64,000 nt of DNA from Gulbenkiania mobilis (lineage in GTDB: Bacteria > Pseudomonadota > Gammaproteobacteria > Burkholderiales > Chromobacteriaceae): assembly GCA_004346645.1 (NCBI GenBank), contig SMDA01000004.1, forward strand, positions 186,001 through 250,000, written 5' to 3'. Numbering within the stretch: the stretch's first letter is position 1; each line of letters begins with the position of its first letter. The notes beneath the pieces were generated by a model. The model searched no databases, was not told the DNA's origin, and saw only the letters and a list, made by a program, of their open reading frames with translations. Below are positions 59,528 through 64,000 of this stretch, piece after piece. The translations under genes and the position numbers were made by a program.

Positions 59528-60583
59528 CCCGCATCTCCTTATTGTGTGAATTCAGACTAGGCTTTTGATGACAAACCGTCAAACAAAGGAGGAAAAATAA
59601 CAATCACCCCCCACTCAGGTGTGTCTAAAATGCAAATATTGGACAAATTGTAAAATAAATAGAAGAGACCATCAAAATGTAACAGCCTAGGCTTATCACC
59701 TCAGCTGCCTTCAGCGGGCAGCAGACAGCTAGGCACCTCCACCAGATCAACGCCTAGGCAGTCAACTCCCTTTCGGGGAAAGCCAGCGCAAGGTTCAACA
59801 CACCCGACCACCTGGCACATGCGTGCGGGAGCAGCTTCGGCCAACGTGCTAGGGTGTTGAGACCGACCGGACATATCGAGCGAGGACCCTCAGCCTTACG
59901 CCCGGACCCGCCTCCCAAGGCGCCTATATTCCTGGCAAGGGCGCCTCAGTTTATCCAGGCCCAAGACAAGCACTACGCCGGCAGCGGGCGCGGTCTGCGC
60001 CCTGCCCTCCATAGGGGAATGAGATTCGGCCACCTCAGCCGGTACTCAGCAGCATTAACGGCGGCAGCATCAAGCCGTCCACCCTATCGCACCGGGGACA
60101 ACGACCATCCGCCCCGCATGCCGACAGCAAGCCATCTGTGTCTGCGAACGCGGCCCTGTCTTGCGGCCCGATGAGCACCCTGCACGGTTAGTAGTCCGGT
60201 ATGGGGAAAGAATGGACGCGACACATCCGACGCCACGCCCTTGGCAATGGCAGTTTCTCGACACGACCAACAGTCATGAGGATGGTAACGGCAGGCTCCA
60301 CAAGACAGACCGAACAGTGCCTTGCAGGCGGAGCCCGGCGACAGGGCCAGAAGGGGCGAAGCGCGCAGCGCTGATCAATGTCCGTAGAAGGGTGGAGACT
60401 ACGACGGGAGGAGCGGCCCCAGGCAGACTGAGGTACTGGAGAGGCCTCTTCGCCCAGCATACGACGCCGCATGGCCTGCCTTCGGCCAACCAGGGGGCCC
60501 CATGCTTCCGGACTCACAAGACCGTACGCCAGTGGATGGGAAGACACTCGCCCATAACAGGTAGGGCTACACAGGACGCCATG
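59528..60583. other. 1.1-kb stretch upstream of leuA without a supported gene
   Basis: No open frame here looks like a protein. The first 170 bp are AT-rich for this genome (59580-59690). CTAGGC, normally rare, occurs four times within about 200 bp (59557, 59687, 59729, 59754), with a CTAGGG at 59847. TGAC-AAACC-GTCA at 59569-59581 lies about 40-50 bp upstream of the leuA ATG. Two TTGGCCGAA repeat copies are present (59836, 60481). It may hold the leuA promoter region and remains of a lost gene. Confidence 0.55.
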
Positions 60584-60605
60584 AAAAAGCCCGGCGGTGC
60601 CGGGC
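60584..60605 (-). terminator. Rho-independent terminator of pssA
   Basis: GCCCGGC (60589-60595) and GCCGGGC (60599-60605) form a stem with a 3-base loop, followed on the minus strand by five Ts. It lies 8 bp after the pssA stop codon. Confidence 0.88.
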
Positions 60606-60612
60606 CTTTCTC

Positions 60613-61371
60613 TTACGCGGCGGGGCGTGCAGGACGCAGCTTGCGCGCCAAAGCCATCAGGTAGCCGGAGAGCGCGTAGCAGACGAAAAAGCCGAACAGC
60701 ACTAGCGGCGGCTTGGAGACCAGCAGCAGAATGCCCAGCACCACCAGCAACAGAGTGACGAATGGCACCTTGCGGCGCAGGTGCAGCTCCTTGAAGCTCC
60801 AGAAGCGCACATTGGTCACCATGGAGACCCCGGCGAACGCGGTGAACCCCAAGGCCACCCAAGGCAGAATGTCCAGGTCGTTGTAGCGGTATTCGTGGCA
60901 AATCCACACCAGCCCCGCCACCAGGGCCGCGGCCGCCGGACTGGGAATGCCGATGAACCACCGCTTGTCGGCGATGCCGATCATGGTATTGAAGCGCGCC
61001 AGACGCAGTGCTGCGCCCGCGCAATAGATGAAGGCCACCATCCACCCGAGCTTACCCAAGCCGTTGAGCATCCACTCATACGCCACCAGAGCCGGCGCCA
61101 CACCAAAGCTCACCATGTCGGAAAGACTGTCGAACTCTGCCCCGAATGCGCTCTGGCTGTGGGTGAGCCGCGCAACGCGGCCGTCCATGCCATCCAGGAT
61201 CATGGCGATGAAGATCGCCACCGCGGCATATTCAAAGTTCTTGTTCATGCCCTGCACAATGGCGTAGAAGCCAGCAAAGAGCGCCGCCAGCGTGAACAGA
61301 TTGGGCAGCAGGTACACCCCTTGGCGGCGCAGTGTGCGCCGCTCAGGGCGGATCGGATCAAGAGTCTGCAT
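60613..61371 (-). CDS. pssA: CDP-diacylglycerol--serine O-phosphatidyltransferase PssA
   Basis: PssA makes phosphatidylserine from CDP-diacylglycerol and serine. The 252-residue multi-helix protein has the CDP-alcohol phosphotransferase motif DGMDGRVARLTHSQSAFG followed by AEFDSLSD. I chose ATG 61371 (MQTLDPIRP) rather than the TTG at 61386. The next enzyme of the pathway, Psd, lies divergently upstream, so both steps to phosphatidylethanolamine are side by side. Confidence 0.96.
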   Translation of the reverse strand: MQTLDPIRPERRTLRRQGVYLLPNLFTLAALFAGFYAIVQGMNKNFEYAAVAIFIAMILDGMDGRVARLTHSQSAFGAEFDSLSDMVSFGVAPALVAYEWMLNGLGKLGWMVAFIYCAGAALRLARFNTMIGIADKRWFIGIPSPAAAALVAGLVWICHEYRYNDLDILPWVALGFTAFAGVSMVTNVRFWSFKELHLRRKVPFVTLLLVVLGILLLVSKPPLVLFGFFVCYALSGYLMALARKLRPARPAA

Positions 61372-61552
61372 CGTTGTTCTTCGCAATCAACAACGGCGCC
61401 GCAGCGCCGTGACGAATCCATAACCGGACTATTGTAGCGCGCTCGCCTCCAGCCGGCATGCCAAACCTTGCACCCTCCCAGGCCAGCGGCCCGTCCGGCG
61501 CAAGAGTGCGAATACGCTATAATTTCTCTTTTGACCGCAAGCAGGAGCCGCC

Positions 61553-62392
61553 TTGTCCGAGCGTCTTTTCGTTCTGCTGCAGCATGTGCTGCCCAAGCAG
61601 AAACTCACCCACCTCTTCGGTCTGGCCGCACGCCACCGCGGCGGCCCGATGACGCAGTGGATGATACGCCGCTTCATCACCCGCTATGGCGTGAAGATGG
61701 AAGAGGCCCTGTCCAGCGACACCAGCGCCTACACCACCTTCAACGACTTCTTCACCCGTGCCCTCAAGGAAGGCGCCCGCCCTCTGGCCGACACCCGCCT
61801 TGTTTCTCCGGTGGATGGCGCCATCAGCCAGTACGGCCCGATCGAGGACGGCCAGATCTTCCAAGCCAAGGGTAAATCGTACACAGCCACCGCCCTGCTG
61901 GCCGGCGATGCAGAACTGGCCCGCACCTTCCACCACGGTTTCTTCGCCACGCTGTACCTGAGCCCCAGCGACTACCACCGGGTGCACATGCCCTGTGATG
62001 GCCGGCTGCTGCGGATGAGCTATGTGCCTGGCACGCTGTACTCGGTCAACCCGGTTACCGCACGCGGCGTGGACAGCCTCTTCGCCCGCAACGAGCGGGT
62101 GGTGTGCCTATTCGATTCGGCCAACGGTCCCTTCGTACTGGTGCTAGTGGGGGCTACCATCGTCGGCAGCATGCAGACCGTTTGGCACGGTGTGGTCAAC
62201 CCACCCCGCGGCGGCAGCATCCGGCACTGGGACTACAGCGACCGCAACATCACGCTGAAGAAGGGGGAGGAGATGGGCCGATTCCTGCTCGGCTCTACCG
62301 TGGTAATGCTTTTCCCGCCCGGCCCGCTGCAATTCAATGCCGACTGGGCACCGGGACGTCCTGTTCGCATGGGCGAACCGATGGCCGACTGA
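61553..62392 (+). CDS. psd: Phosphatidylserine decarboxylase proenzyme Psd
   Basis: Psd decarboxylates phosphatidylserine to phosphatidylethanolamine. The 279-residue proenzyme has the self-cleavage motif LGST in RFLLGSTVVMLFPP, whose serine becomes the pyruvoyl group. Other family segments are SPVDGAISQYG and HRVHMPCDGRLLRMSYVPG. It starts with TTG at 61553, with AGGAG 6 bp upstream. TATAAT at 61518-61523 is a candidate -10. A TTGGCCGAA copy lies in the gene (62116), in an SAN frame. Confidence 0.96.
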   Translation: MSERLFVLLQHVLPKQKLTHLFGLAARHRGGPMTQWMIRRFITRYGVKMEEALSSDTSAYTTFNDFFTRALKEGARPLADTRLVSPVDGAISQYGPIEDGQIFQAKGKSYTATALLAGDAELARTFHHGFFATLYLSPSDYHRVHMPCDGRLLRMSYVPGTLYSVNPVTARGVDSLFARNERVVCLFDSANGPFVLVLVGATIVGSMQTVWHGVVNPPRGGSIRHWDYSDRNITLKKGEEMGRFLLGSTVVMLFPPGPLQFNADWAPGRPVRMGEPMAD

Positions 62393-62411
62393 AGCGTAGC
62401 GTCAAAAGCAG

Positions 62412-62435
62412 AAAAGCCGGGGACCCCCGGCTTTT
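62412..62435. terminator. Bidirectional terminator between psd and ilvC
   Basis: AAAAGCCGGGG (62412-62422) pairs with CCCCGGCTTTT (62425-62435) around a short loop. It lies between the stop codons of two convergent genes. Confidence 0.9.
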
Positions 62436-62456
62436 ACATTTCCAACGCGTGCGCAC

Positions 62457-64000
<1,544 letters not shown>

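Noticed and set aside
60030-60090. Leucine leader peptide for attenuation of leuA
   Set aside because: A minus-strand ATG-CTG-CTG frame encodes only MLLSTG and has no following attenuator hairpins. It also lies about 500 bp upstream.
60161-60664. 167-residue plus-strand open frame in the leuA-pssA gap
   Set aside because: Arg/Pro/Gly-rich composition of random GC-rich frames; it runs through the pssA terminator and into the 3' end of pssA on the other strand.
60188-61045. 285-residue minus-strand open frame
   Set aside because: It is mostly another frame of pssA, with no recognisable domain.

Overview
The window is a high-GC (about 60-63 percent by eye) bacterial chromosome segment that reads as Betaproteobacteria, most likely Neisseriales outside Neisseria itself. 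The evidence is gene order: mnmG-rsmG-parA-parB-atpI-atpBEFHAGDC-glmU, the his operon running into hinT and tatABC, an aa3 oxidase cluster with DUF2970 and DUF2909 genes, lpoA-yraN-diaA-dolP divergent from rsmI, and ilvH-ilvC / psd / pssA / leuA. I cannot name the genus.

Layout. 1-4581: the right end of a Tn7-like transposon (tnsA, tnsB, a tnsC cut by the window edge, an added DEDDh exonuclease gene and three 20-bp end repeats) sitting in the classic attTn7 site just after glmS. 4605-7225: glmS with a DeoR-type regulator one base upstream. 7413-20414: a small secreted protein, glmU, the whole F-type ATP synthase operon, parAB, rsmG and mnmG. 20608-24431: ornithine lipid acyltransferase-like gene, trmO, a Tim44-like protein and an EAL phosphodiesterase. 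24512-28227: envelope and replication-timing cluster, rsmI and tRNA-Leu(CAA). 28446-37291: accessory stretch with an outer-membrane protein, a broken Calx-beta surface protein, a DUF1264 protein, a HAD phosphatase, a PfpI protein, tatD and a broken chemoreceptor. 37371-47605: DUF2069, tatCBA, hinT and a complete his run with a frameshifted VOC gene inside, then a YcgR-like flagellar brake. 47644-56053: the cytochrome c oxidase and heme A assembly cluster. 56336-64000: bioD, a membrane protein with an in-frame TGA, an HTH-fused leuA, a 1.1-kb non-coding stretch, pssA, psd, ilvC and partial ilvH.

Most notable observation: the 9-mer TTGGCCGAA, usually as GGTTGGCCGAAG, occurs 34 times (both strands) between 6456 and 62124 and never in the transposon. 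By base composition about half a copy would be expected. Copies lie in several reading frames and in intergenic DNA, and one pair forms a hairpin between hisA and hisF. It behaves like a DNA-uptake-type or chromosome-architecture repeat that I do not recognise from described dialects.

Four genes carry lesions (Calx-beta protein, chemoreceptor with two, VOC protein, membrane protein with TGA). They may be true decay, phase-variable states or assembly errors.
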